From Acidovorax sp. Leaf78 (GTDB lineage: Bacteria > Pseudomonadota > Gammaproteobacteria > Burkholderiales > Burkholderiaceae_C): a stretch of 64,000 bases of DNA. The notes beneath the pieces are model-generated. The model saw only the letters and a list, made by a program, of their open reading frames with translations. It had not been told where the DNA came from and did not search any database. The translations under genes and the position numbers were made by a program. The DNA lies in contig NZ_LMLZ01000021.1 in assembly GCF_001422735.1 (NCBI RefSeq), forward strand, positions 262,447-326,446, given 5' to 3'. Of this stretch, positions 27,570 through 36,315 are shown in pieces (positions within the stretch are counted from its first letter, which is position 1; the number at the start of each line of letters is the position of its first letter).

Positions 27570-28073
27570 GTGAATCCCCCTGAATGCCAAGCGCTGCGCT
27601 GTGTCGCCAGCGCTCGAACCTGCCCCACCCCCACCGTGCCCCTTGCCACCCTGCTCTGCTTGGTCGTCGCCATCAGCGACGGCGACACCCTCACGGCCCG
27701 CTGCGGCACGCCCGGGGCCTACCAGCAGGTCAAGGTGCGCGTGGCCGCCATCGACGCGCCGGAGTCGCGCCAGGCGTTCGGCCAGAAGTCGCGGCAAAAC
27801 CTGGCGCGGCTGTGCTTCAAGCAGCGCGCCGCGCTGCAGCCGGTGGATGAGGACAGCTACGGGCGCACGGTGGCCAACGTGCGCTGCGGCGGCACCGACG
27901 TGGCAACGGCCCAGGTGCGTGCGGGCCTGGCCTGGGTGTACACGCCGTATGCCAGCGCCCACCCGCACCTGGCGCCCCTGCAGCGGCAGGCGCGCAGCAG
28001 CAGCACGGGCCTGTGGTCGCAGCCACGCCCGCTGGCACCGTGGGACTACCGGCACCGCCGCAGCCGGCATTGA
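27570..28073 (+). CDS. Thermonuclease (staphylococcal nuclease-like) family protein
   Basis: The protein has up to 167 residues with an SNase-like OB fold: ISDGDTLTARC, VRVAAIDAPESRQAFG and DEDSYGRTVANVRC, with Arg and Glu at the positions used for phosphodiester cleavage, and the closing AGLAWVYTPYA. The frame starts at GTG 27570; a GTG at 27636 would place a short hydrophobic segment (PLATLLCLVVAI) at the N-terminus. That segment may be a signal peptide, so export is possible. Two Cys pairs could form disulfides. Confidence 0.8.
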   Translation: MNPPECQALRCVASARTCPTPTVPLATLLCLVVAISDGDTLTARCGTPGAYQQVKVRVAAIDAPESRQAFGQKSRQNLARLCFKQRAALQPVDEDSYGRTVANVRCGGTDVATAQVRAGLAWVYTPYASAHPHLAPLQRQARSSSTGLWSQPRPLAPWDYRHRRSRH

Positions 28074-28242
28074 AGGTGGCTGCGACGCCTGCAGCGTTGA
28101 TGGCTGGCGTCGGCCGGTTTCTGCGGGTCTTTACCTCGCCGCCCGGCAAACGCGCGGCTAAGCCAGTAGCATCGAAGGGTCTTTCCCCCGGCCCCTGCGG
28201 CACGCTCTGCGTCCGGCCGCCCTGCCTGCCTTTCGCCATTTC

Positions 28243-29511
28243 ATGACAGCCCCCCAATCCACCCTTGCGGCACCCGATGCCGAGACGGCCAGCGTCTACC
28301 GCCATTCCGGCTTTATCTCGTTTCTGATCGCCCGGGTGGTGGCCGTGGTGGCCACGCAGGTGCAGGCGGTGGTGGTGGCCTGGCAGGTGTACGACCTGAC
28401 GCGCGAGCCGCTGGCGCTGGCCTATGTGGGCCTGGCGCAGTTCCTGCCCATGCTGTGCCTGCTGCTGCCGGCAGGCGACCTGATCGACCGGTTCGAGCGC
28501 AAGCGCATCCTGGCCATCAGCTGGTCGGTGGGCGGCGTGTGCAGCGCACTGCTGTGGTGGCTGTCGGGCCACGGGGCCAGCGGGGTGGCGGGCATCTACG
28601 CGGTGCTGGTGCTGTACGGCTGCTCGCGCGCCTTCTCGGGCCCGGCCATGCAAAGCCTGCTGCCGCAGATCGTGCCCCGCGCACAGCTCGCGCAGGCCAT
28701 TGCGGCCAACAGCATGCTCATGCGCGTGGCCAGCATCGGCGGGCCGCTGCTGGGCGGGCTGCTGTATGCGCTGGGCGGCGGTGAGCTGACGTACGCCGTG
28801 TGCTGCGTGTGTTTTGCGCTCGGCGTGGTGCTGCTGCTGCGCGTGGTGGTGGCGCACGCCACCGCACCCGGCCCCACGCAGGGCACCATGTTCGAGCGCT
28901 TTGGCGCGGGCATCACCTTCATCCGCACGCGGCCCATCATCCTGGGCACCATCTCGCTCGATCTGTTTGCCGTGCTGCTGGGCGGCGTGATCGCTCTGCT
29001 GCCCATCTACGCCCACGAGGTCCTGCACGTGGGTCCCACGGGCCTGGGGGCGCTGCGCAGCGCCATGGCCGTGGGCGAGGTGAGCGCGGGGCTGTACCTG
29101 AGCATGCGCCCCTTCAACCGCCACGTGGGGCGCACCATGTTCATCGCCGTGGCGGTGTTCGGCGCGGCCAACCTGGTGTTTGCGCTGTCCACGGTGTTCT
29201 GGCTGTCGTTCGCAGCGCTGCTGGTGGCGGGTGCGGCCGACATGGTCAGCGTCTACATCCGCGGCGCGCTGGTGCAGTTCTCGACCCCCGACACCATGCG
29301 CGGGCGGGTGAACGCGGTGAACATGCTGTTCATCGGCTCGTCCAACGAACTGGGCGAGTTCCGCGCGGGCACCAGCGCGGCGTGGCTGGGCGCAGTGCCT
29401 GCCGCCATCGTGGGGGGCCTGTGCACGCTGGGCGTGGTGGCGACCTGGGCCACGGTGTTCAAGCCGCTGCGCAAGGTGGACAAGTTCGAGGAAGCCGCGC
29501 AGGCACGGTAG
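28243..29511 (+). CDS. MFS transporter, EntS/MFS_3-like
   Basis: The 422-residue protein has twelve hydrophobic segments and the MFS motif AGDLIDRFERKRILAISW between TM2 and TM3. The opening SGFISFLIARVVAVVATQVQ and the segment MRGRVNAVNMLFIGSSNELG match the MFS_3 group of exporters that includes EntS. The likely role is export of a small molecule. No siderophore gene is nearby, so the substrate is unknown. Confidence 0.86.
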   Translation: MTAPQSTLAAPDAETASVYRHSGFISFLIARVVAVVATQVQAVVVAWQVYDLTREPLALAYVGLAQFLPMLCLLLPAGDLIDRFERKRILAISWSVGGVCSALLWWLSGHGASGVAGIYAVLVLYGCSRAFSGPAMQSLLPQIVPRAQLAQAIAANSMLMRVASIGGPLLGGLLYALGGGELTYAVCCVCFALGVVLLLRVVVAHATAPGPTQGTMFERFGAGITFIRTRPIILGTISLDLFAVLLGGVIALLPIYAHEVLHVGPTGLGALRSAMAVGEVSAGLYLSMRPFNRHVGRTMFIAVAVFGAANLVFALSTVFWLSFAALLVAGAADMVSVYIRGALVQFSTPDTMRGRVNAVNMLFIGSSNELGEFRAGTSAAWLGAVPAAIVGGLCTLGVVATWATVFKPLRKVDKFEEAAQAR

Positions 29512-29687
29512 CTCCCCCGGGCCGCGCAGTGCCGGCTCGACATGGCCGGCCGCTACAGCTGCTCACAACCTTCGGCGCGTTTGTATCGCGTGGGTAAAAC
29601 CCGCTGCGGGGCCTTGCCTTGGCTGCGCGGCAAGCGCAGCATGGCGCTCCAGCCCTGGCATCGATGGGCCTGCAGGATACCCGCACC

Positions 29688-31280
29688 ATGCGCCATGACC
29701 CGCCCGCTTTGTTGAGCACCACCCCGCCCATCAACCGCCGCCAGTGGCTGGCACTCGCAGCGCTGGGAGCATCGGCCAGCGCTTTGCCGGCCCTGCCCAC
29801 CTGGGCCGCCGTGCCCGCAGCACCGGCCGACGCAGCCGACGATGCCGTGCGCGCGCGGCTGCTGGACCGCATCACCTGGGGCAGTACCGCGCAGGGTGCG
29901 CAGGCCATGGCGCCGCAGGGCATGCAGGCCTGGCTGGCCAGCCAGCTGCGGGCCCCCGCCGACGCGCCGCTGCCCAGCCACGCCCAGGCACAGATCGACG
30001 CCATGGCCATCACCCGCACCCCGTTCGAAACGCTGGCCCTGCAGATGCAGGAGCGCCAGCGCGAAGCGCGTGCACTGCCTACCGAAGACGAACGCAAGAC
30101 CGCGCTGGAGGCCTGGCAAAAAGACATGCGCAACCTGCAGCGCGAGGCCAGCCAGCGCTTCGTGCTGCGCGCGCTGTACTCGCCCGCCCAGCTGCGCGAG
30201 AAGATGACCTGGTTCTGGATGAACCACTTCAACATCTTTGCCGGCAAGGCCAACCTGCGCGCCGCCGTGGGCGACTACGAAGAGCGCGCCGTGCGCCCGC
30301 ATGCGCTGGGCCGCTTTCGCGACCTGCTGGGCGCCACCACGCGCCACCCGGCCATGCTGTACTACCTGGACAACGTGCAGAACGCCGCCGGCCGCATCAA
30401 CGAGAACTACGCCCGCGAGCTGATGGAGCTGCACACACTGGGCGTGGGTGGCGGCTACAGCCAGCAGGACGTGCAGGAGCTGGCGCGGGTGCTCACGGGC
30501 GTGGGGGTCAGCATGCGCCCGCTGGACGACGAGCCGCCGCGCATGAAGCCGGCGCTGCGCGCCCACTACGTTCGCCAGGGTTTGTTCGAGTTCAACCCCG
30601 CGCGCCACGACTGGGACGCCAAGACCCTGCTCGGCCAGCCGCTGCGCGGACAGGGCCTGGCAGAGCTGGACGAGGCGCTGGATCGGCTGGCCCGCCACAG
30701 CGCCACGGCCCGCTTCATCACGCGCAAGATGGCCGTCTACCTGGTGGGCGACGCACCCTCGCCCGCCCTGCTCGACACCCTGGCCCGCACCTTCGAGCGC
30801 ACCGACGGCGACATCGCCGCGGTGCTGGCCGCGCTGTTCCAGGCGGGCGAGTTCCAGGCCTCGCTGGGCCAGCGCTTTCGCGACCCCGTGCAGTACGTGC
30901 TGGCCGGTGCCCGGCTGGTGCACGGCGACCAGCCGGTGCTGGCCAACACCGAGCCCTTGCTGGGCTGGCTGCAGCGCCTGGCCGAGCCGCTGTACGGCCG
31001 CGCCACGCCCGACGGGTACCCGCTCGACTCCGCCACCTGGTCGGGCTCGGGCCAGATGAGCACGCGCTTCGAGGCAGCCCGCGCGCTGGGTGCCGGTGCC
31101 GTCGCCAACGCGGGCGCGCCGAGCCAGCGCACACCGCCGCCTGCGCTGTCGCAGACGCCCTACCTGCGCCAGATCGACGCCACCCTGGCCCCGGCCACAC
31201 GCGCCGCGCTGGTGCAGGCGAATTCGCCGCGGGAATGGAACCTTTTGTTCCTTTCATCTCCCGAATTCATGCACGGCTAG
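29688..31280 (+). CDS. Tat-exported DUF1800 protein
   Basis: The protein has about 530 residues. A twin-arginine signal (NRRQWLALAALGASASALPA) leads into the DUF1800 domain, with MTWFWMNHFNIFAGK, AMLYYLDNVQNA, INENYARELMELHTLGVGGG and QDVQELARVLTGVG. Family function is not established; it is always paired with a DUF1501 gene, here the next gene. The pair is thought to act together outside the cytoplasm. The ATG at 29688 was chosen; ATGs at 29619 and 29664 lie upstream. Confidence 0.88.
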   Translation: MRHDPPALLSTTPPINRRQWLALAALGASASALPALPTWAAVPAAPADAADDAVRARLLDRITWGSTAQGAQAMAPQGMQAWLASQLRAPADAPLPSHAQAQIDAMAITRTPFETLALQMQERQREARALPTEDERKTALEAWQKDMRNLQREASQRFVLRALYSPAQLREKMTWFWMNHFNIFAGKANLRAAVGDYEERAVRPHALGRFRDLLGATTRHPAMLYYLDNVQNAAGRINENYARELMELHTLGVGGGYSQQDVQELARVLTGVGVSMRPLDDEPPRMKPALRAHYVRQGLFEFNPARHDWDAKTLLGQPLRGQGLAELDEALDRLARHSATARFITRKMAVYLVGDAPSPALLDTLARTFERTDGDIAAVLAALFQAGEFQASLGQRFRDPVQYVLAGARLVHGDQPVLANTEPLLGWLQRLAEPLYGRATPDGYPLDSATWSGSGQMSTRFEAARALGAGAVANAGAPSQRTPPPALSQTPYLRQIDATLAPATRAALVQANSPREWNLLFLSSPEFMHG

Positions 31281-31440
31281 AGATGGAGTACATCCCCCTG
31301 AGTCGCTTCGCGCCTCGGTGCGTCCGCCGGAGGCTGTCGCTCTTCAGGCACGTCCAAGCCTGCGCAGGCAGGCTTGGAGCCGCGGCCTTCAGCCCCTTCT
31401 CTCGACCCGCTGCGCGGTTCGGGAAGGGGGACGCAGCCAG
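31281..31440 (+). repeat. Composite palindromic intergenic repeat between DUF1800 and DUF1501 genes
   Basis: The parts are CCCCCTGAGTCGCTTCGCGC at 31296-31315; a perfect 10-bp stem TCCAAGCCTG (31353-31362) with CAGGCTTGGA (31369-31378); and an interrupted CCCCTTCTCTC...GGGAAGGGGG dyad at about 31393-31430. The first part recurs inverted at 40499-40523, and its GACTCAGGGGG end recurs near 34388. I know such elements from Comamonadaceae intergenic regions. It separates two genes that are usually cotranscribed. Confidence 0.6.
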
Positions 31441-31539
31441 TGCGGCGGGGCGGCCCTTGCACGGCTGCCCTCGCTTCGAGAGTGCGAAATTCGAGCGCAA
31501 TAGTGCATGCCATGCGCCGACGTCATTCAAGGAGATCAC

Positions 31540-32763
31540 ATGCTGAGACGACACTATCTCCAGGCTCTGGGCGCCGGCGCCCTGGGCGCCGGCGCCCTGG
31601 GCATCGCCACCGCTTCCGCCCAGGTGTCCGCTGCCCCGCGCGCAGGCGACGCGCGCCTGCTGCTCGTGTTCCTGCGCGGCGGTTACGACTGCGCGAACCT
31701 GCTGGTGCCCACCAGCAGCAGCTTCTATTACGAGAGCCGCCCCAACATCGCCATCGCCCGCCCCGGGCAGGAGGGCGGCGCGCTGGAGCTGACCAGCGAC
31801 TGGGGCCTGCACCCGGTGCTGGCGCAGTCGATGCTGCCGCTGTACCAGCGGCGCGAGCTGGCCTTCGTGCCGTTTGCCGGCACCGAAGACCTGTCGCGCA
31901 GCCACTTCGACACGCAGGACAGCATCGAGCTGGGTCAGCCCCTGGCGGGGCGGCGCGACTATGGGTCGGGCTTCCTCAACCGCCTGGCGGCCGAGCTGGG
32001 CGCCCGGCAGCAAGAGGCATCGCCGATGGCCTTCACCAGCACCCTCCCCTTGGTGCTGCGCGGCACGGTCGATGTCCCCAACTCGGCGCTGGCCGCCGCG
32101 GCCGGCAAGCCCGGCGTGGACGAGCGGCAGGCCGGGCTCATCGACATGATGTACCGCAGCACCAGCCTGGCCCGGCCCGTGGCCGAGGGCTTTGCCACAC
32201 AGGGCGAGGTGGCCCGCAGCATGCAGGGCGAGATGGATGCCGCCAGCCGTAATGCGCTGAGCACCAAGGGCTTCGAGGGCACGGCGCGGCGCATGGCGCG
32301 GCTGATGCAGACGCGCTACCACCTGGGCTTTGTCGACGTGGGCGGGTGGGACACGCACGTGGGCCAGGGCAACGCCACGGGCGCGCTGGCCAACCGCCTC
32401 GAAGAACTGGGCCGCGGCCTGGCGGGCTTTGCGGACGAGATGGGCACGGCGGCCTGGAAGAACACCGTGGTCGTGGTGGTCAGCGAATTCGGCCGCACCT
32501 TCCGCGAAAACGGCAACCGCGGCACCGACCACGGCCACGGCACCGTCTTCTGGGTGCTGGGCGGCGGCGTCGGCGGCGGGCGCATTGCGGGCGAGCAGCA
32601 GGCGCTGTCGGCCACCACGCTGTTCCAGAACCGCGACTACCCGGTGCTCAACGACTACCGCGCAGTGCTGGGCGGACTGTTCGCACGGATGTACGGGCTC
32701 AACGCTGCGGCCGTGGGGAGGGTGTTCCCGGGCACGCGGGGCGTGGACCTGCGGCTGGTGTAG
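31540..32763 (+). CDS. Tat-exported DUF1501 protein (sulfatase/alkaline-phosphatase-like fold)
   Basis: The 407-residue protein starts MLRRHYLQALGAGALGAGAL, a twin-arginine-like signal in which a 15-base unit is tandemly repeated. The mature part has the DUF1501 pattern: LLLVFLRGGYDCANLLVP, SRSHFDTQDSIE, VDVGGWDTHVGQ, VVSEFGRTFRENG and the metal-site-like DHGHGTVFWVLGG. It is related to the alkaline-phosphatase superfamily, though activity is unproven. AGGAG precedes the ATG at 31540. It partners with the DUF1800 protein. Confidence 0.88.
   Translation: MLRRHYLQALGAGALGAGALGIATASAQVSAAPRAGDARLLLVFLRGGYDCANLLVPTSSSFYYESRPNIAIARPGQEGGALELTSDWGLHPVLAQSMLPLYQRRELAFVPFAGTEDLSRSHFDTQDSIELGQPLAGRRDYGSGFLNRLAAELGARQQEASPMAFTSTLPLVLRGTVDVPNSALAAAAGKPGVDERQAGLIDMMYRSTSLARPVAEGFATQGEVARSMQGEMDAASRNALSTKGFEGTARRMARLMQTRYHLGFVDVGGWDTHVGQGNATGALANRLEELGRGLAGFADEMGTAAWKNTVVVVVSEFGRTFRENGNRGTDHGHGTVFWVLGGGVGGGRIAGEQQALSATTLFQNRDYPVLNDYRAVLGGLFARMYGLNAAAVGRVFPGTRGVDLRLV
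31571..31600 (+). repeat. Perfect tandem duplication of 15 bases in a signal peptide
   Basis: GCGCCGGCGCCCTGG occurs twice in direct succession and encodes the GAGAL-GAGAL of the DUF1501 signal. It keeps the frame, so copy-number change would lengthen the hydrophobic core in steps of five residues. Confidence 0.85.
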
Positions 32764-32772
32764 CCGCAATCG

Positions 32773-32826
32773 ATTGCTATATTTTCAATAGCTTCCAGCG
32801 CTTACCTATCGAGCGGTAGCGGCCTG
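32773..32826 (+). repeat. Comamonadaceae GATAGCT-type intergenic repeat, copy 4
   Basis: TCAATAGCTTCCAGCGCTTA, spacer, GAGCGGTAGCGGCC, no T run. It separates the convergent DUF1501 and DHH genes. Confidence 0.75.
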
Positions 32827-32848
32827 CTGGCCCCCAAGGGTGGCCGGG

Positions 32849-33766
32849 TCAGGCGTTGAAGGTGCCCGTCAGCAGTTCGGGCAGGCGTTCGATCTTCATC
32901 TTGAAACCACACGCCTGCGCGTGGCCGCCGCCGCCCATGCTTTCGGCGAGCGCAATGCAGTCGAAATTGCGCTGTGCACGCAGGCCCACCTTCACGCCCT
33001 TCTCACCCGCGCTCCACATCAGCGCGAAGGTGCCGGTCTTGGCCGAGAGGATGTCGCCCACCAGGCTGTGGAACATGCCCGGCGCATTCACCATCAGGCC
33101 GGTGATGCCGTTGAACACCAGCGGCTGCGCGCCTTCCGCGATGCTTGCGCACAGCTTGCGGTACTTCTCGTCCATGGCCGCGCCGCGGGCCATGAACTGG
33201 GTGAGCTCGTCGGGCGTGAAGGCGGCGATCTGCTGCCAGCGGTCGAAGCCCTGCTCTTCCATGTCGAGCGCCGACAGGAAGGCTCCGCTTTCCGGGAATT
33301 CCCACTTCCAGATGTCGCGGTCTTCCACGTACTGCAGCAGCGCAGGGATAGGCTCGTGCGGGTGAAAGAACTCCCACGCAAGGCGCGCGCCCGACTTGCT
33401 CATGTCGAAGTGCACCACGCCGCATCGGCAGGCAAAGCCGGTGAGCTTTTCGGCCGCGCTCTTGTGGTGGTCCAGCATCACGAGCTTGGCCGCGCGTTCG
33501 TCGATGGCGGTCATCACCTCGGCGGCGAACGAGAAGTCGAGGATGTAGACCGCCCGGCCCTGCACCGGCGGCAGGTCGTCCACGGTGCTGATATCGCCGT
33601 GGTCCAGCCCCACGTATTCGGCACGGTCGCCGTAGTACAGCCATGCGGCCAGCGCCGCGCCAAAGCCATCGGGGCAGTTGCGCCCGTGGTACAGAATCAG
33701 CGGGGCCGGGTCGTTCTTGTCGGGCGCAACCAGCAGTTGCAGGGGGAGTATGGTTTTCTTCGTCAT
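32849..33766 (-). CDS. DHH-family phosphoesterase
   Basis: The 305-residue protein has an N-terminal DHH domain (LILYHGRNCPDGFGAALAAW, YILDFSF, VMLDHHKSAAEK) and a C-terminal DHHA1 domain with GGGGHAQACGF. The metal-binding Asp and His residues are in place. Members include nanoRNases and cyclic-dinucleotide phosphodiesterases, but the opening CPDGFGAAL is typical of a less studied subgroup. It is cytoplasmic. The start at 33766 precedes MTKKTILPLQLL. Confidence 0.87.
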   Translation of the reverse strand: MTKKTILPLQLLVAPDKNDPAPLILYHGRNCPDGFGAALAAWLYYGDRAEYVGLDHGDISTVDDLPPVQGRAVYILDFSFAAEVMTAIDERAAKLVMLDHHKSAAEKLTGFACRCGVVHFDMSKSGARLAWEFFHPHEPIPALLQYVEDRDIWKWEFPESGAFLSALDMEEQGFDRWQQIAAFTPDELTQFMARGAAMDEKYRKLCASIAEGAQPLVFNGITGLMVNAPGMFHSLVGDILSAKTGTFALMWSAGEKGVKVGLRAQRNFDCIALAESMGGGGHAQACGFKMKIERLPELLTGTFNA

Positions 33767-33894
33767 GGCCCCCGATTGTCGCCGGGGCGGTGGCAGGCGG
33801 CGAGCACGGCATCGCCAGCCAGGGAACCAAGCGCGGCCCTGCGGCCTCCATCCATGCGTACATGCACGCCCCGGCTCCACAGAAAGCACACCCC

Positions 33895-34359
33895 ATGTTC
33901 CAGACACTCAAAGACCTGCTCGACAGCCTGATGCAACCGGCCCACACCGCCACGGCGCAAGACCAGGCCCACGCCGTGCAACTGGCCGCCGCCGTGCTGC
34001 TGGTGGAGGTGGTGCGGTTCGATGCGGCCATGGACCCGGCCGAACGCACGGCCATGGTCACCGCCCTGCGCAGCAAGTTCGACCTGGCGGGCGATGAGCT
34101 GGACCGCCTGCTGGAGCTGGCCGTCGACACCTCCCGCAGCGCCTACGACTACCAGCGCTTCACCGGCAGCCTGAACGACCACTTCACGCAGCCGCAGAAG
34201 GTGCAACTGGTCGAAGCCATGTGGCAGGTGGCGTACGCCGATGCGCGCCTGGACGAGAACGAGATGCACACCATCAGCAAGGTGGCCGGCCTGCTGCATG
34301 TGACGCATGGCGAGTACATCGCCGCCAAGATGCGCGCGAAGGAAGCGGCTGGCGTCTGA
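33895..34359 (+). CDS. TerB-like protein
   Basis: The 154-residue all-helical protein has the TerB/DjlA-like acidic pattern: HAVQLAAAVLLVEVVRFDAA at the first repeat and LVEAMWQVAYADARLDENE at the second, with acidic residues that may bind metal. Family members are linked to tellurite resistance or membrane stress. No ter operon is present. The ATG at 33895 is chosen; an ATG at 33862 would add 11 residues. Its stop lies inside a 9-base tandem repeat. Confidence 0.8.
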   Translation: MFQTLKDLLDSLMQPAHTATAQDQAHAVQLAAAVLLVEVVRFDAAMDPAERTAMVTALRSKFDLAGDELDRLLELAVDTSRSAYDYQRFTGSLNDHFTQPQKVQLVEAMWQVAYADARLDENEMHTISKVAGLLHVTHGEYIAAKMRAKEAAGV

Positions 34360-34376
34360 ATCGTCTGAATCGTCTG
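34353..34376 (+). repeat. 9-base tandem repeat over the TerB-like stop codon
   Basis: CGTCTGAAT occurs 2.7 times in a row. Each full unit holds an in-frame TGA, giving two consecutive stop signals nine bases apart. Confidence 0.8.
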
Positions 34377-34400
34377 CACCGCATCCGACTCAGGGGGCTT

Positions 34401-34736
34401 CTACAAAGGCAGCCAGCGCCACCAGAAGGGGGTCTTGACCTCCCGCGCACCGCGCTCGCGCAGCAGCGTGACGAACTCTGTGCGCCCATGGCGCCGGGCC
34501 GCCTGCAGCGGCGTCATGCCGTCGAACTCCGAGCGCAGCTGCGGGTCTGCGCCGTGGTCGAGCAGGTAGTGCGCGATGGCATCGTGCCCGTGGATGAGGG
34601 CCGCCACCAGCGGGGTGCACAGGATCTCCGGGTGCTGGTAGTTGGGGTTCACGCCCGCGCCGATGTGGTGGCGCACCAGCGCCAGGTTGCCCGCCAGGGC
34701 GGCGGCATACATGTCTTTCCAGTCTCCGGCCGACAT
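34401..34736 (-). CDS. Ankyrin-repeat protein
   Basis: The 111-residue protein has three ankyrin repeats: MYAAALAGNLALVRHHIGAG, TPLVAALIHGHDAIAHYLLD and TPLQAARRHGRTEFVTLLRE. It has no signal peptide and probably mediates protein contacts in the cytoplasm. The ATG at 34736 was chosen because AAAGGA lies about 10 bases upstream; a TTG at 34745 is too close to that site. It is convergent with the TerB-like gene. Confidence 0.83.
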   Translation of the reverse strand: MSAGDWKDMYAAALAGNLALVRHHIGAGVNPNYQHPEILCTPLVAALIHGHDAIAHYLLDHGADPQLRSEFDGMTPLQAARRHGRTEFVTLLRERGAREVKTPFWWRWLPL

Positions 34737-34847
34737 ACGCAGCAATCCTTTGCATGAACTTGATCACCGCAGTGTAGGCACGCGCCGGCGTGCTGCACAA
34801 TGCGCGCCTTCCCTCATTCGGCCTGCGCCACCGGCCCGGCCTCTTTC

Positions 34848-35699
34848 ATGCACCCTCCCCTGCACATCCTCTGGCGCGACGAGCACCTGGTGGCCGTCTA
34901 CAAGCCCGCCGGCTGGCTGGTGCACCGCACGGGGCTGGACGCGGGCGAAACGCGCTTTGTGATGCAGACTCTGCGGGACCAGCTGGGCCAGCACGTGTTC
35001 CCCGTGCACCGGCTGGACAAGGGCACCTGCGGCGTGCTGGTGATGGCGCTGCACAGCGATGCGGCGCGCGCGCTGTCGCAGGCTTTCGAGCATCAGGCCA
35101 CGCACAAGCGCTATCTGGCGCTGGTGCGCGGCTGGGCGCCGGGTGCCATCGAGGTGGACCACGCGCTCAAGCCCGACGACGCGCCGGCCGATGCCGCAGT
35201 GCAGGAGGCCCACACGCGCTTCCAGCGCCTGGCACAGCTCACGCTGCCCGAGCCCAGCGACGCCCGCTTTGACAGCACGCGCGCCTCGCTGGTCGAGGCC
35301 ATCCCCACCACGGGCCGGCGCCACCAGATCCGCCGCCACCTCAAGCACCTGGCGCACCCCATCATCGGCGATGCGACCCATGGCAAGGGCCCCATCAACC
35401 GCTGGTGGGCCGAGCGCCTGGGCCAGCAGCGGCTGTGGCTGCACGCGTGGCAGCTGACAGTGCCGCACCCGGTGAGCGGGCTGGACATGACGTTCGAGAG
35501 CGGGCTGCAGTGGCCGGGAGCGCTGCCGATCAGCCCCCGTGCAGTGGACGATGGTGGCAATGGATCTGCGCCGGACGCCGCCCCCACGGCAGATTGGGAG
35601 CGACTGCTGACGGTGCTGCCCTGGCAGCGTGCCGACGACCTGCCGAAAGACCTGCCGAAAGACCTGTCTGGAGACCTGCCGGCAGCAGCCCGGCCCTAG
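34848..35699 (+). CDS. truC: tRNA pseudouridine(65) synthase TruC-like
   Basis: The 283-residue RluA-family synthase contains the catalytic block VFPVHRLDKGTCGVLVMA with Asp at about residue 57, and TTGRRHQIRRHLKHLAHPII. The opening HILWRDEHLVAVYKPAGWLV is typical of TruC, which modifies U65 of tRNA-Ile and tRNA-Asp. The C-terminal 50 residues are not conserved and end in four 4-residue repeats (DLPK, DLPK, DLSG, DLPA). The ATG at 34848 was chosen over 34800. Confidence 0.85.
   Translation: MHPPLHILWRDEHLVAVYKPAGWLVHRTGLDAGETRFVMQTLRDQLGQHVFPVHRLDKGTCGVLVMALHSDAARALSQAFEHQATHKRYLALVRGWAPGAIEVDHALKPDDAPADAAVQEAHTRFQRLAQLTLPEPSDARFDSTRASLVEAIPTTGRRHQIRRHLKHLAHPIIGDATHGKGPINRWWAERLGQQRLWLHAWQLTVPHPVSGLDMTFESGLQWPGALPISPRAVDDGGNGSAPDAAPTADWERLLTVLPWQRADDLPKDLPKDLSGDLPAAARP
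35637..35684 (+). repeat. 12-base tandem repeat in the 3' end of truC
   Basis: Four consecutive 12-base units starting GACCTG; the first two (GACCTGCCGAAA) are identical and the last two diverged. The length keeps the reading frame. Confidence 0.85.
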
Positions 35700-35724
35700 G
35701 CGCGGGCTCTACGCGCCTACGCAG

Positions 35725-36315
35725 CTACCCAGCCTTGGCACCCAGCGCGTGCATGCGCGCCTTCCACTTGGCCACACCGCCGTCGCCCAATTGCTCCACG
35801 CTGCCCACCAGGGTTTCGTGCACGGGGGCGATGCCCACAAAGCCCAGGATGTTGCGCTCCAGCGACTTCACGCTGTGCGCCCGAAAGTACCAGCGGTACA
35901 CCAGCGCCGGCATGCCCATGGTCACCACCACGCGCGCGCTGCGGCCGGTCAGCCCCTTGCGGCCGAACGGATTGCTGCCCTCGGTGGTGAACGCAAAGCC
36001 GGGCCGTGCCACCTGCTCCAGAAAGCCCTTGAGCAAGGCCGGCATGTCGCCCAGCCACAGTGGAAAGAAAAGGACGATGTGCTGCGCCCAGCCGATGTCT
36101 TCTTGCGCAGGCTTGAGCCGGGCGGGTAGCAAGCCCAGCTCCCATTCGTGCTGGCTGCGCAGCAGTGCGAAGTCGATGGCGGCGACGTCGACCACCCGCA
36201 CCGCGTGGCCGGCACTGGTGGCGCCCTGGGCGTAAGCCTGCGCCAAGGCATGGCACAGATGGGACGCGCTGGCGTCGGGGTGTCCCTGGATAAGGACGAT
36301 GCGCTGCGGGGTCAT
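35725..36315 (-). CDS. NAD(P)H-dependent oxidoreductase, flavodoxin_2 family
   Basis: The 196-residue protein belongs to the quinone-reductase/modulator-of-drug-activity family. IVLIQGHPDASASHLCHALA is the flavin-phosphate-binding start, and IVLFFPLWLGDMPALLKGFLEQ and TVMGMPALVYRWYF-like TMGMPALVYRWYF the core. It reduces quinones or similar acceptors with a bound flavin in the cytoplasm. AGGAG lies upstream of the ATG at 36315. It is convergent with truC. Confidence 0.86.
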   Translation of the reverse strand: MTPQRIVLIQGHPDASASHLCHALAQAYAQGATSAGHAVRVVDVAAIDFALLRSQHEWELGLLPARLKPAQEDIGWAQHIVLFFPLWLGDMPALLKGFLEQVARPGFAFTTEGSNPFGRKGLTGRSARVVVTMGMPALVYRWYFRAHSVKSLERNILGFVGIAPVHETLVGSVEQLGDGGVAKWKARMHALGAKAG

